DNA of 64,000 nt from Bordetella ansorpii (GCF_900078315.1 NZ_FKBS01000017.1:241649-305648); one strand, 5' to 3'; shown: positions 35,421 to 43,706, counted from the first letter of the stretch. The notes: generated by a model from the letters alone, not told the origin. Translations and numbers: made by a program.

Positions 35421-36503
35421 TCAGCGGGGCCCCACGCTGACCCAATACCGCGTCATCCGGCTGACCTTGACGGGCAAGCGGCGCTGCATGGACTCGAGGA
35501 TCGCGTCCGTGGCATGCTCGCCTCGCAGCGGCCAGGACCCGGTGATACGCAAACCGGCCACCTCGTCGGACCATCGCAACACGCCCGGGCGATAGTGGCT
35601 CAGTTGCGCGAGAAACTGGTCGAGCCTCATGCCCTCCGCGACGAACGTGCCGTCCATCCAGGCCAGGCTGGCTTCGTCCACCGCCGACTGTGGCGCCATG
35701 CCGCCGCGCGTGAAGCGCAACTGCTGTCCAGCCTGTACGCGCGCGGACGCTGCGGGTCCGTCGTGCGGCCGTACGTCCACGGCGCCTTCGATCACGGCCA
35801 GCGTGGTGCTGGCATCCGCCCCCTCGCCAGCCTCGTGCCGAACGACGAATCGCGTGCCCACCGGCGTCAGGGTGCCTTCGGCGGTGACCACCTCGAACGG
35901 CCTGCCGGCAGCATCGCGCCCGGTCGTCAGCAGAATCTCGCCCGCGTGCAACAGGATCCGCCGCTGCCGCGCATCGAAGCGCACGTCGATGGCGCTGGCG
36001 GTATTGAGCATGACGCGGGTGCCATCCTCGAGCGTCAAGGTGCGCTGCTCGCCCTTGCCCGTGCGTACGTCGGCCAGCAGATACCCGAAAGGCATGTGCC
36101 GCAAGGCCGGCTGCTGCACCAGATACCAGGCGGTTCCACCCGCGCCGACCAAGGCAAGCGCCTTGAGCGCCCGGCGCCGTCCGCCGGCCGTGGCCGCCCG
36201 TTGCAACGTGACGTGCGCCACGCCGGGCGTCAGCATCTGGGCGCCGTTGCGCAGCCGCCCTCCCATCTCCTGCATGTATCGCCATGCCCGCGCGTGGTCG
36301 GGATGCGCTTGGTGCCATTGATCGAAAGCCTGCTCGTCCTGGGCGCTTTGCGTGCCAGACGCCATGCGCACATACCAGGAGATGGCCTGCTGGCGGACCT
36401 GCTCCGACAGCGGCTGAACACCGCCGCGAATACGGCTGCCTGTCGAAGCCGCCACTTGGTCGGCACCACGCGCCTCAGTCATGAGACCCGGAATCTTCTC
36501 CAT
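35421..36503 (-). CDS. FecR-type anti-sigma/signal relay protein
   Basis: The protein has 360 residues. An N-terminal DUF4880 anti-sigma part contains AISWYVRMASGTQSAQDEQAFDQWHQAHPDHARAW. A single membrane helix near residues 112-130 follows. The FecR periplasmic domain has TGKGEQRTLTLEDGTRVMLNTAS and VEVVTAEGTLTPVGTRF-like signatures, and a C-terminal STN-like part ends the protein. It relays binding of the loaded receptor to the FecI sigma factor. The start is the ATG at 36503, nine bases after the sigma factor stop; an internal ATG at 36482 is an alternative. Confidence 0.92.
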   Translation of the reverse strand: MEKIPGLMTEARGADQVAASTGSRIRGGVQPLSEQVRQQAISWYVRMASGTQSAQDEQAFDQWHQAHPDHARAWRYMQEMGGRLRNGAQMLTPGVAHVTLQRAATAGGRRRALKALALVGAGGTAWYLVQQPALRHMPFGYLLADVRTGKGEQRTLTLEDGTRVMLNTASAIDVRFDARQRRILLHAGEILLTTGRDAAGRPFEVVTAEGTLTPVGTRFVVRHEAGEGADASTTLAVIEGAVDVRPHDGPAASARVQAGQQLRFTRGGMAPQSAVDEASLAWMDGTFVAEGMRLDQFLAQLSHYRPGVLRWSDEVAGLRITGSWPLRGEHATDAILESMQRRLPVKVSRMTRYWVSVGPR

Positions 36504-36512
36504 GGCCCGGCG

Positions 36513-37022
36513 TCAGTCCTCGCCCAGCAGAATCTCGAAGCAATGGCTCACCGCGCGCGTCATGTCTTTCTGGACCACGTTCACGGTAAGCCCCAGATGC
36601 TCGGCAATCTGCGGGTACGTCAGGCCGTCCAGCTGGCAGAGCAGGAACACGTCCCGGCAACGCCTGGGCAGGCCGTCCAGCATGCGCGCGATGCGCTCCA
36701 GCACCTCGAGAATGATCGCCCGGTCTTCCACCGACGGCACGACGGCTTGCGGTTGCGCGGCCAGGGTCTCGAGCCAGGCGCGTTCCAGGTCGCGCCTGCG
36801 CCAGTGGCTGACGACCAGGCCGTTCGCTATGGTGGCCAGGTAGGCGCGAGGTTCGCGGATGGATTCACGCTGTCCACGTCCCAGCACCCGCAGGAAGGTG
36901 TCATGGGCAAGATCCGCCGCGTCGAACGAATTGCCCAGGCGCTGCCGCAGCCAGCCCTGCAGCCATCCGTGATGATCGCAATAAAGTTCGTGAACGCGCG
37001 CGGCCGGCGAATGCGGGTGCAT
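36513..37022 (-). CDS. FecI-like ECF sigma factor
   Basis: The protein has 169 residues. Region 2 covers about residues 10-72 (LRQRLGNSFDAADLAHDTFLRVL, EPRAYLATIANGLVVSHWRRR). Region 4 covers about 110-160 (LDGLPRRCRDVFLLCQLDGLTYPQIAEHLGLTVNVVQKDMTRA). It would direct transcription of the downstream receptor gene when signalled through FecR. A Fur-like box lies 38 bases upstream of the ATG, indicating iron repression of the regulator itself. Confidence 0.94.
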   Translation of the reverse strand: MHPHSPAARVHELYCDHHGWLQGWLRQRLGNSFDAADLAHDTFLRVLGRGQRESIREPRAYLATIANGLVVSHWRRRDLERAWLETLAAQPQAVVPSVEDRAIILEVLERIARMLDGLPRRCRDVFLLCQLDGLTYPQIAEHLGLTVNVVQKDMTRAVSHCFEILLGED

Positions 37023-37060
37023 GAATAGGCAATCTGGCCTTCATGGACCAGCACAATGAA

Positions 37061-37075
37061 TGAGAACAACTATCA
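37061..37075 (-). promoter_or_regulatory. Fur-box-like operator upstream of the ECF sigma factor gene
   Basis: Read on the minus strand, TGATAGTTGTTCTCA matches the 7-1-7 Fur consensus TGATAAT-N-ATTATCA at 11 of 14 defined positions. It ends 38 bases before the sigma factor ATG, in an AT-rich stretch. Position and match together make iron-dependent repression likely. Confidence 0.6.
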
Positions 37076-37211
37076 ATTATGCTGCGCACCAGGACGGTTT
37101 AGCAATACACCCCGCTGCAAAGATCCAGAGCCTGCCCCACTCGATACGGACGGGCCCCTTGCGTGAAAGCGGCCGGTGTGGCTTTCGAGCAACCTCGCGG
37201 CGTCGCTCCCT

Positions 37212-37364
37212 CTAGGGTCCTTTCATCTCCTCGGCCTTCGCCTTCGCTGCCTTCTCTTTCTCCAACCTTGCCCCATCGTAATGAGACTTGACGGCAAAGA
37301 ACAAACACGTGCCCAGCACGATGAGCTTGAACGCACCTAAGACTACAGGGACCCAAAAATCCAT
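37212..37364 (-). CDS. Small single-helix membrane protein (hypothetical)
   Basis: A 50-residue protein begins at an ATG preceded by GTTGAGG with five-base spacing; a longer start at 37397 is possible but has a poorer ribosome site. One hydrophobic helix (PVVLGAFKLIVLGTCLFFAV) is followed by a charged tail rich in Lys, Glu and Ala. The layout resembles small inner-membrane accessory peptides. No homologue is recognised. It is about 200 bases from, and divergent to, the MocR-type gene. Confidence 0.45.
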   Translation of the reverse strand: MDFWVPVVLGAFKLIVLGTCLFFAVKSHYDGARLEKEKAAKAKAEEMKGP

Positions 37365-37495
37365 CATTTCCTCAACACGCTGCTTCAGCAGCTTCATTCA
37401 CAACCCGTGGACACAAACGACCGATCGCCGTGAGGATCACGCAAGGCATCCGCCCGATGCCGAACCACTTCAAGGATGAACGGGGCGGGCGCTAT

Positions 37496-37604
37496 AATCC
37501 ATACAAGAGTTCGAATTCTACTTCCAAAATCCATACAATAATTTGAAATTCTTAGTTTTTGTATGGACTCCGCCTCTGCGCTGAAATTGCCGAAAATCCA
37601 TACA
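37496..37604. repeat. Four copies of an ATCCATACAA operator motif upstream of the MocR-type gene
   Basis: AATCCATACAA occurs at 37496-37506 and 37528-37538 (direct, 32 bases apart). The core TCCATACAA occurs inverted at 37559-37567, and AATCCATACA again at 37595-37604. The first copy overlaps a TATAAT hexamer at 37493-37498. Bases after copies one and two also resemble each other (TTCGAATTCT and TTGAAATTCT), making an imperfect 32-base tandem. MocR regulators typically bind short direct repeats in their own promoter region, so these are probably its operator sites. The region is AT-rich compared with its surroundings. Confidence 0.7.
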
Positions 37605-37616
37605 TCAAGGGAAGAC

Positions 37617-39026
37617 ATGTCTCTCACGCGGCGCCTGAAAAGAGCAAACATGTCTTGGGTGCGCCCCCTTGGCGTGGGCGCGGGCGCTCGGTACCAGCAG
37701 ATCACCACGCAGATCGTTACCGCGGTCGAGGACGGCGTACTTCGGCCCGGCGACCGCCTGCCCACACAGCGCGAACTGGCCCAGGCACTGGGTGTCGACC
37801 TCACGACCGTCACCCGTGCCTACACGGAAGTGCGCCAGAAAGGGCTCCTGGAAGCTCAAGGAGCCGGCGGGACCTATGTGGCCTATTCCGGATCGGATAC
37901 AGCGGGGACGATCGATCTGGGAATGAACATCCCGCCGTTGCTCGGCAATGCGGAGTTTTCGCACATGCTTGCGCAGTGCAGCGGCGCGGCTCAAGCCACC
38001 GCAAGCTCGATGGATCTGATGAGCTATCACGTGGGCGCAGGGGCGAATCGGCATCGTGCCGCAGGGGCGAAATGGCTACGGCCCATGACTGGCGACACGG
38101 ACCTTGACCGGATCGTGGTGTGCCCTGGCGCTCAGACCGCCATCGCGGCACTGCTGCTGGCCAAGAGCCAGTCTGGCGATGCCATCGCCTGCGATGAATT
38201 GACGTACCCAGGATTCCTGGCCGCGGCCCGCTTGCTCCAGCGCCAGGCCGTCGGGGTGAAGTCGGATGAACTTGGCATGGATCCTGCCGACCTCGAACGC
38301 GTGTGTGCGGAAAACCTCCCCGCCCTGTTGTACTTGAATCCGACGATTCAGAACCCGACCGCCCTGACGCTCTCGACCGAGCGACGAACCGAGCTGTTGC
38401 GTGTCGCAGAGAAATACGCGCTGCCAGTCATTGAAGACGATCCCTACTGGCTGTTGGCCGAACGTCCGCCGAGCACGGTGTTCTCATTGGCCGCCGGCAC
38501 GTCCTCCACGCCGGTCTATTACGTCTCGACGCTATCGAAATGCATAGCGCCAGGCCTTCGAACCGCCTATTTGGTCGTCCCCACTGGCGAGCCGTTAAGC
38601 CCGGTGCTCGATGCCCTGCGTTCGCTGGCCCTGATGCCCACGCCCTGGATGACTGAAATGGCGTCGACCTGGATAGAATCGGGTGCCGCCGTTCAATGGC
38701 TGGCGCAGGTCAAGAGCGAGATGCAGCAGCGGCAAGTCATCGCGGCGTCCATCCTGCCAGGGGCGATTCAGGCCGACCCCAATGGGCTGCACCTCTGGCT
38801 TCAGTTGCCGCGCCATATCGACGTATACCGGCTCACGCAGACAGCGCTGCAACAAGGCCTGAGTGTCACCGACTCGGAGTCGTTTGCCACGGGGTCGTTC
38901 ACCCCCGCAGCGCTTCGCGTCTCATTGGGGGGAGCGATTGATCGGATACGCCTGACGCAGGGCCTGACCCGGTTGGCCGAACTGCTCAAGGGCGATCTGG
39001 GCAGGCGGGTTTCAACCGTTGTCTGA
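37617..39026 (+). CDS. MocR-type regulator (GntR HTH fused to an aminotransferase-like domain)
   Basis: The protein has 469 residues. The N-terminal GntR winged HTH (YQQITTQIVTAVEDGVLRPGDRLPTQRELAQALGVDLTTVTRAY) is followed by a linker and a fold-type I aminotransferase domain. That domain has NPTIQNPTA, EDDPYW and the PLP lysine at about 308 in YVSTLSKCIAPGLR. These proteins bind PLP and regulate vitamin B6, amino-acid or catabolic genes. The ATG at 37617 has AAGGGA upstream and lies just after the last operator repeat; an ATG at 37563 would place operators inside the coding sequence. Targets may be itself, the small gene upstream, or the amidohydrolase/DoxX pair that converges on it. Confidence 0.9.
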   Translation: MSLTRRLKRANMSWVRPLGVGAGARYQQITTQIVTAVEDGVLRPGDRLPTQRELAQALGVDLTTVTRAYTEVRQKGLLEAQGAGGTYVAYSGSDTAGTIDLGMNIPPLLGNAEFSHMLAQCSGAAQATASSMDLMSYHVGAGANRHRAAGAKWLRPMTGDTDLDRIVVCPGAQTAIAALLLAKSQSGDAIACDELTYPGFLAAARLLQRQAVGVKSDELGMDPADLERVCAENLPALLYLNPTIQNPTALTLSTERRTELLRVAEKYALPVIEDDPYWLLAERPPSTVFSLAAGTSSTPVYYVSTLSKCIAPGLRTAYLVVPTGEPLSPVLDALRSLALMPTPWMTEMASTWIESGAAVQWLAQVKSEMQQRQVIAASILPGAIQADPNGLHLWLQLPRHIDVYRLTQTALQQGLSVTDSESFATGSFTPAALRVSLGGAIDRIRLTQGLTRLAELLKGDLGRRVSTVV

Positions 39027-39072
39027 CTGAGCCTAGGACGGTCCACAACGGCGCGAACCCGCTGCGCCTTCC

Positions 39073-39504
39073 CTATTGCCGCCGCTCGTTCAGATCCTGC
39101 CAGATCACCAGCAGGAATCCTCCCACCAGGCCCAGATGTTCGAAGAACGAGTTCCCCGCGAAGAACCGGGCCTGCCCCACGGGCATCGTCCAGAACTGCA
39201 AGGCCACGAAGGTGGCCATCAAGGTGAACACGGCCAGCGCCAGCGCGCCGATCCAGCGGTACCAGCCGACAAGGATCATGACGGATGCGGCGATCTCGAG
39301 CACGATCACCACCACCGCGAAGAACGGCGCCGGCGCCAAGCCGAAATGCGTCATCTCGGCGATGGCGCCCGGGAAGTCGGTCAACTTCACCAGGCCGCCC
39401 TGCAGATACGCCGCGCAAAGCCCCAGATAGGCGATGAAGCGCGCGAGACGCCCGCCCAGCACGGGCCGCGCGACGTTGGACAAAGAGGTCGAGAGATTGG
39501 ACAT
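39073..39504 (-). CDS. DoxX-family membrane protein
   Basis: The protein has 143 residues and four hydrophobic helices: LARFIAYLGLCAAYLQGGLVKLTDFPGAI, FFAVVVIVLEIAASVMILVGW, LALAVFTLMATFVALQFW and a last segment before DLNERRQ. The pattern matches the DoxX/DoxD-like family. It begins 12 bases after the stop of the amidohydrolase gene, so the two are probably co-transcribed and may cooperate at the inner membrane. Confidence 0.85.
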   Translation of the reverse strand: MSNLSTSLSNVARPVLGGRLARFIAYLGLCAAYLQGGLVKLTDFPGAIAEMTHFGLAPAPFFAVVVIVLEIAASVMILVGWYRWIGALALAVFTLMATFVALQFWTMPVGQARFFAGNSFFEHLGLVGGFLLVIWQDLNERRQ

Positions 39505-39516
39505 GGCTTCGATCCT

Positions 39517-41523
39517 TTACACAGCCCAGCAGGAGCAACCCAGCGCGCCGAAGAACGACTTGTGGTCTGCCGCCGGCACGCTGGACGCCCAGGCGTTCAC
39601 ATGGCTGTGGCCATGCAGGCCGCACGCGCTGGCGCACCCGCACGCCGCCGCGAAGCGCTTGTATTCCAGCGAGTTGCGGCCCGCGCCCTCGGGGTCGCCC
39701 CAGGCCGCATAACCGCCGAACAGCCGCGTGGGCGACCAGTCGGGCATGGCGGGCGGTGGCGCATTTTCATCCAGCGCCGCGAAGTCGCCGGCGCCGAAAA
39801 CCACATGGCCGCCCACGATGGTCAGGTCCGAGGTCAGGAACGAGATTTCCTCGTCCGCCACGGCGAAGAAGTCCTTGGACGGCACGATCATGTCCGCGAA
39901 CTGTCCCACCTGGATACGGCCGCGCTTGCCCTCGTCGTTCGAGAACCACGCCACGTTCTCCGTCCACATGCGCAGCGCGGTCTCACGGTCCAGCAGGTTC
40001 TTGTGCGGATACAGCGGCATGCCGCCCACCGTCTTGCCCGTCGTCATCCACGACAGCGATATCCACGGGTTGTATGAAGCCACCCGCGTGGCATCCGTAC
40101 CCGCCGAGATCTTCACGCCCTTCTCCAGGATGCGCTTGACCGGCGGCGTGGCCTGGGCAGCTTTGGCGCCATATCGCTCGACGAAGTACTCGCCTTGGTA
40201 AGCCATGCGGTGCTGGACGGCGATACCGCCGCCCAATGCGGCGATGCGGTCGATCGACTTGTCCGAGATCGTTTCCGCGTGGTCGAAGAACCAATTGATG
40301 CCGGTCAGCGGCGTATCGCGATGCACCTTCTCGAACACGTCCAGCGCGCGCGAGATCGTCTCGTCATACGTGGCGTGCAGGCGCCAGGGCCACTTGTTCT
40401 GCACCAGCACGCGCGCCACCTCTTCCAGCTCGCCCTCCATCTCCGGCGGCATGTCGGGCCGCTCGACCCGGAAATCCTCGAAGTCGGCGGCCGAGAACAC
40501 CAGCATCTCGCCCGCCCCGTTGTGGCGGAAGTAATCGTCGCCCTGCTTGTACTTCACGGACGATGTCCACTTCAGGAAGTCCTCCTTTTCCTGTTTCGGC
40601 TTCTGCGTGAACAGGTTGTAGGCCAGGCGCACCGTCATCTGGTCGTCGTCCGCCAGCTTCTGGATGACCGCGTAGTCGTCCGGATAATTCTGGTAGCCGC
40701 CGCCAGCGTCGATCACGCCTGTCACGCCCAGGCGGTTCAGCTCCCGCATGAAATGGCGGGTGGAGTTCAACTGGTAATCGAACGGCAGCTTGGGGCCCTT
40801 GGCCAGCGTGGAATACAGGATGGTGGCGTTGGGCCTGGCCAGCAACAGGCCCGTCGGATTGCCGTTCGAATCACGGATGATCTGCCCGCCCTCGGGATCG
40901 GGCGTGGTCTTCGTATAGCCCACCACCCGCAGCGCGGCGGCGTTCAGCAGCGCGCGATCGTACAGATGCAGCAGGAAGACCGGCGTGTCGGGTGCGACGG
41001 CATTGATCTCTTCAATGGTCGGCAGCCGCTTCTCGATGAACTGATGTTCGGTGAAGCCCCCCACCACGCGCACCCACTGCGGCGCTGGTGTGTTGGCAAC
41101 CTGGCGGCGCAGCATGTCCATGGCGTCGGCCAGCGAACGCACCCCGTCCCAGCGCAACTCCATGTTGTAGTTCAAGCCACCGCGCACTACGTGCGTGTGG
41201 TTGTCGTAAAGGCCGGGCAGCACGCTCTTTTTCTTCAGGTTCACCAGACGGGTGTTCGTGCCGGCCAGGCGCAGTACCTCTCGGTCGCTGCCCACGGCCA
41301 CGAAACGGCCGGCCTTGACGGCGACGGCGCCCGCGTCGGGATTGGCGCGATCCAGCGTGGTGAAGCGGCCGTTGTAGAAGATGACGTCCGGCGGACCTTC
41401 CGGCAGCGGCGCGCCGGGCGCGGTCAGCGAACCGGCGATTGCCCGGCCGCCCAGCACGCCATTCAGCGCGAATGCGGATGCCAGCGTAGATGCCGCACCC
41501 AGGACTTGTCGACGCGAAGCCAT
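39517..41523 (-). CDS. Tat-exported amidohydrolase (YtcJ-like) with a Cys/His-rich C-terminal tail
   Basis: The protein has 668 residues. The N terminus has SRRQVLG followed by a hydrophobic stretch, a Tat-type signal. The composite beta domain (DVIFYNGRFTTLD) and TIM-barrel motifs follow: LPGLYDNHTHV (first two metal His), RLHATYDET, FFDHAE and AGTDATR (last Asp). This is the YtcJ-type amidohydrolase family. Beyond the usual end there is a tail with Cys at about 628, 630, 634, 663 and 665 and His at 637, 639, 641 and 654, unlike ordinary members. It could bind a metal or carry a redox pair. It is followed immediately by a DoxX gene. The substrate is unknown. Confidence 0.88.
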   Translation of the reverse strand: MASRRQVLGAASTLASAFALNGVLGGRAIAGSLTAPGAPLPEGPPDVIFYNGRFTTLDRANPDAGAVAVKAGRFVAVGSDREVLRLAGTNTRLVNLKKKSVLPGLYDNHTHVVRGGLNYNMELRWDGVRSLADAMDMLRRQVANTPAPQWVRVVGGFTEHQFIEKRLPTIEEINAVAPDTPVFLLHLYDRALLNAAALRVVGYTKTTPDPEGGQIIRDSNGNPTGLLLARPNATILYSTLAKGPKLPFDYQLNSTRHFMRELNRLGVTGVIDAGGGYQNYPDDYAVIQKLADDDQMTVRLAYNLFTQKPKQEKEDFLKWTSSVKYKQGDDYFRHNGAGEMLVFSAADFEDFRVERPDMPPEMEGELEEVARVLVQNKWPWRLHATYDETISRALDVFEKVHRDTPLTGINWFFDHAETISDKSIDRIAALGGGIAVQHRMAYQGEYFVERYGAKAAQATPPVKRILEKGVKISAGTDATRVASYNPWISLSWMTTGKTVGGMPLYPHKNLLDRETALRMWTENVAWFSNDEGKRGRIQVGQFADMIVPSKDFFAVADEEISFLTSDLTIVGGHVVFGAGDFAALDENAPPPAMPDWSPTRLFGGYAAWGDPEGAGRNSLEYKRFAAACGCASACGLHGHSHVNAWASSVPAADHKSFFGALGCSCWAV

Positions 41524-41640
41524 GCCACTCTCCTCATGTATTTAGCGGCATGTAGGTTTTCATGGTGGCGCGTCGCGGACAATCGCACCTTGGGTGGGCG
41601 ACCCTATACCAACGGCGTATAGCGAAGCAAGGGCCGAAAA

Positions 41641-41670
41641 GGGTAAACCGCCCCCCACAGATGGTTTCCC
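41641..41670 (-). terminator. Intrinsic terminator-like hairpin after the lipoprotein gene
   Basis: On the minus strand, GGGAAACC (41670-41663) pairs with GGTTTACCC (41649-41641, one bulge) around a 13-base loop, and TTTT follows at 41640-41637. It lies about 65 bases after the lipoprotein stop and 114 bases before the amidohydrolase start. A competing arm, GGTAAAC (41731-41725), can pair with the same GTTTACC, so the structure could switch. Most simply it ends the lipoprotein transcript. Confidence 0.5.
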
Positions 41671-41734
41671 TCCGACTTCCCGGGGGCAGCCCCTATGGCT
41701 TCGGCCTTTTGCCTATGGGGGAGTGTTTACCGCG

Positions 41735-42388
41735 TCAAGCGCAGCCTTCCACGTAAGCCAGCACAGGCATCGTGCCGACGTGTATGAAGCTCACCTTTCC
41801 GTCCTGGCCTATCTCGAACCGCAAGGCCGAACTGCCATTGGGCGCATTCGGCGCGGTCAGGTACTTGGCTGGCGCGCTTTCGTACTTGTGGGGTTCCGAG
41901 CGGAAACCGGCGAACCACTGATTCACTTCCTTCTCGGTGGCGCCGGTGCCGATACCTTCGGCCAGTTTCACATCCGATCGTTTGCCGACCGTGATGCGCT
42001 GGACCTTGCCATCGACAACCATGCCGTACACGCCGGGATAAGCAGGCGAGCTGACGGTGCGGCATTCGGCACCCGTCTGCGCGCCGCGCTCGGCCCATGA
42101 CGTGCCTTTGGGCACGGGTTGGCCGATGCGCAAGTCGCCCAGGCCCTCCAGGCCGATGACTTTTGCGGAAGCGGCGGGAGTCGAGCTGGCGGCGGCAGGC
42201 GCCGGTGCGGCGGCTTGCCCGGCGGTGGACGGCGAGGCCGACCCTTGCGCGACGGGCTTGCTGCCGCTTGCCGGGGCCGCAGCCGATTTATCCGTGTCGG
42301 CTGAACACGCGCCCAATGCGAAAACCAGGGAAATCGCCGGGGCCAAGACTGCCAGGCGTCCGTGCTTCATGGGTTTCACGCTGCGCAT
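41735..42388 (-). CDS. Lipoprotein of unknown function
   Basis: The protein has 217 residues. The signal peptide ends in the lipobox LGAC, with the Cys near residue 28. A Ser/Ala/Pro-rich linker of about 45 residues follows, then a globular domain starting VIGLEGLGDLRIGQPVP, with two further Cys (in ECRTV and VEGC) that could pair. The segment YPGVYGMVVDGKVQRITVGKRSDVKLAEGIGTGATEKEV looks like a conserved periplasmic domain of unknown role seen in proteobacterial lipoproteins. Its start lies about 70 bases from a divergent small frame. Confidence 0.75.
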   Translation of the reverse strand: MRSVKPMKHGRLAVLAPAISLVFALGACSADTDKSAAAPASGSKPVAQGSASPSTAGQAAAPAPAAASSTPAASAKVIGLEGLGDLRIGQPVPKGTSWAERGAQTGAECRTVSSPAYPGVYGMVVDGKVQRITVGKRSDVKLAEGIGTGATEKEVNQWFAGFRSEPHKYESAPAKYLTAPNAPNGSSALRFEIGQDGKVSFIHVGTMPVLAYVEGCA

Positions 42389-42460
42389 CGGAGTGCTCCT
42401 TCAACTGATTTCAGACCACGTCATCTTAGCCGCCGCGGACAGGGCTCCTGGGGACAACGG

Positions 42461-42661
42461 ATGACAACTGGAAAGCAACAACTGGCCGCGTTCACCCAAA
42501 CACAGAAGGTCGCCATCCTCCAGTCCGGCACCCCGGAAGCGATCTTCGATGCCGGATTTTCCGGGGCTTACACGCGGACCCTGGCACGCCTGACCAAGGC
42601 GGGCGAGCAAGAACGGGAACTGACCTGCCGGCCGCTGAGGGCCATGGCCGGGCAACCTTGA
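42461..42661 (+). CDS. Possible small protein (hypothetical)
   Basis: This open frame of 66 residues begins MTTGKQQLAAFTQTQKVAILQSG, with helical, charged composition and little resemblance to shadow-frame sequence. No good ribosome site is visible. A perfect 11-base inverted repeat lies 11 bases after its stop, which would suit a terminator and mildly supports transcription. No family recognised. Confidence 0.3.
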   Translation: MTTGKQQLAAFTQTQKVAILQSGTPEAIFDAGFSGAYTRTLARLTKAGEQERELTCRPLRAMAGQP

Positions 42662-42672
42662 CACACGGTGCG

Positions 42673-42700
42673 CGTGCTCATCAAACGTGTGATGAGCACG
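42673..42700. terminator. Perfect 11-base inverted repeat
   Basis: CGTGCTCATCA (42673-42683) and TGATGAGCACG (42690-42700) pair perfectly around a 6-base loop. It stands just downstream of the small frame ending at 42661 and about 240 bases from the SDR gene end on the other strand. There is no T-run, so it may be a terminator or a protein-binding palindrome. The rest of 42701-42938 shows nothing I can identify. Confidence 0.45.
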
Positions 42701-42938
42701 ATCCTATGATCCGAGCGCCCATTCGGCCCGCACGCGTTCTTCATGATCTTGGGGCTCGTCAGCCGGTGCCACGGCGGTCACCCGCCCGGCCTCTGTCCGG
42801 CAGACCTGGGCACGGTAGACGAAGGCATTCATCGCGGCATGGATGTCCAGCCGACGCTTGGGATGACTGTGCCGGACTCGCGGCCGCGCAGAAAAGTGGC
42901 CCTTGTCTACAGGCGCTCAGCCCCCCGCGCATCAAAAA

Positions 42939-43706
42939 TCAGAGCTTATAGCCGCCGCTCGCTTCGATCACCTGGGCCGTCACCCACCGGCTTGCGTCGG
43001 ATGCCAGGAACGCCACCACCGCCGCCACCTCCTCGGGCTCCCCGAAGCGACCCAGCGCGGTGTCCGATTCGATGGCCTGCACCATGCCTGCACTCTCGCG
43101 AACCGCGGCATTCATGTCTGTCCGTATCCATCCCGGCGCCACGGCATTCACCGTGATCCCACGCGGCCCCAGTTCCGAGGCGAGCGAATGGGTCAGGTTG
43201 TTGACGGCAGCCTTGGCCATGGAATAGATCGGCACGACCGACAGCGGTCGCGCGCCGGCCCCCGACGAGATGTTGATGATGCGGCCGCCATCGGCCAGAC
43301 GGCCCAGCGCGGCCTGCACCATGAAAAAAGGCGCCCGGGCATGCACGGCGAACATTGTGTCCCACGCATCAGGCGTCGCGTCCGCCAAGGCGCCCCACCC
43401 TGAATTGCCGGCATTGTTGACCAGGATATCGAGCGATCCGCTTCTTTTTCTGTCGGCAAGTTCGCGATCGAATTGTTCGAACAAGGCGGGGATGGCGTGG
43501 GTATCGAGCAGGTCCGCCTGAAGCGCGAAACCGCTGCCCCCAGCCTCCTGGATGGCCGCGACCGTTTCATCAGCGCCTGTGCGGCTCTGGCGGTATGTGA
43601 TGGCGACCGTCGCGCCATCGGCTGCCAGCCGCTGGGCGATCGCGCGGCCGATGCCGCGCGATCCGCCGGTCACCAGTGCCGTTTTGTCGGCGAGCGTCTT
43701 CAACAT
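42939..43706 (-). CDS. Short-chain dehydrogenase/reductase (FabG-like)
   Basis: This 255-residue SDR starts MLKTLADKTALVTGGSRGIGRAIA. NNAGNSG, the serine strand NISSGAGA and YSMAK are present, and it ends with the typical SRWVTAQVIEASGGYKL. An NADPH-dependent reductase of a keto substrate is likely. AAGGA precedes the ATG at 43706. It follows the F420-type NAD(P)-binding gene by about 115 bases and probably shares its transcript. Confidence 0.9.
   Translation of the reverse strand: MLKTLADKTALVTGGSRGIGRAIAQRLAADGATVAITYRQSRTGADETVAAIQEAGGSGFALQADLLDTHAIPALFEQFDRELADRKRSGSLDILVNNAGNSGWGALADATPDAWDTMFAVHARAPFFMVQAALGRLADGGRIINISSGAGARPLSVVPIYSMAKAAVNNLTHSLASELGPRGITVNAVAPGWIRTDMNAAVRESAGMVQAIESDTALGRFGEPEEVAAVVAFLASDASRWVTAQVIEASGGYKL

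Noticed and set aside
37496-37604. Repeated ATCCATACAA motif considered as a CRISPR array
   Set aside because: The repeat is only about 10 bases, one copy is inverted, and the spacing is irregular (32, then about 31 and 36 bases); no cas genes are present.
41641-41731. Resemblance of the minus-strand leader (GGGAAG and CGGAGGGAA segments) to a cobalamin riboswitch
   Set aside because: The conserved B12 box and the pairing order are absent, and the neighbouring genes have no link to cobalamin. Only a terminator/attenuator is supported.
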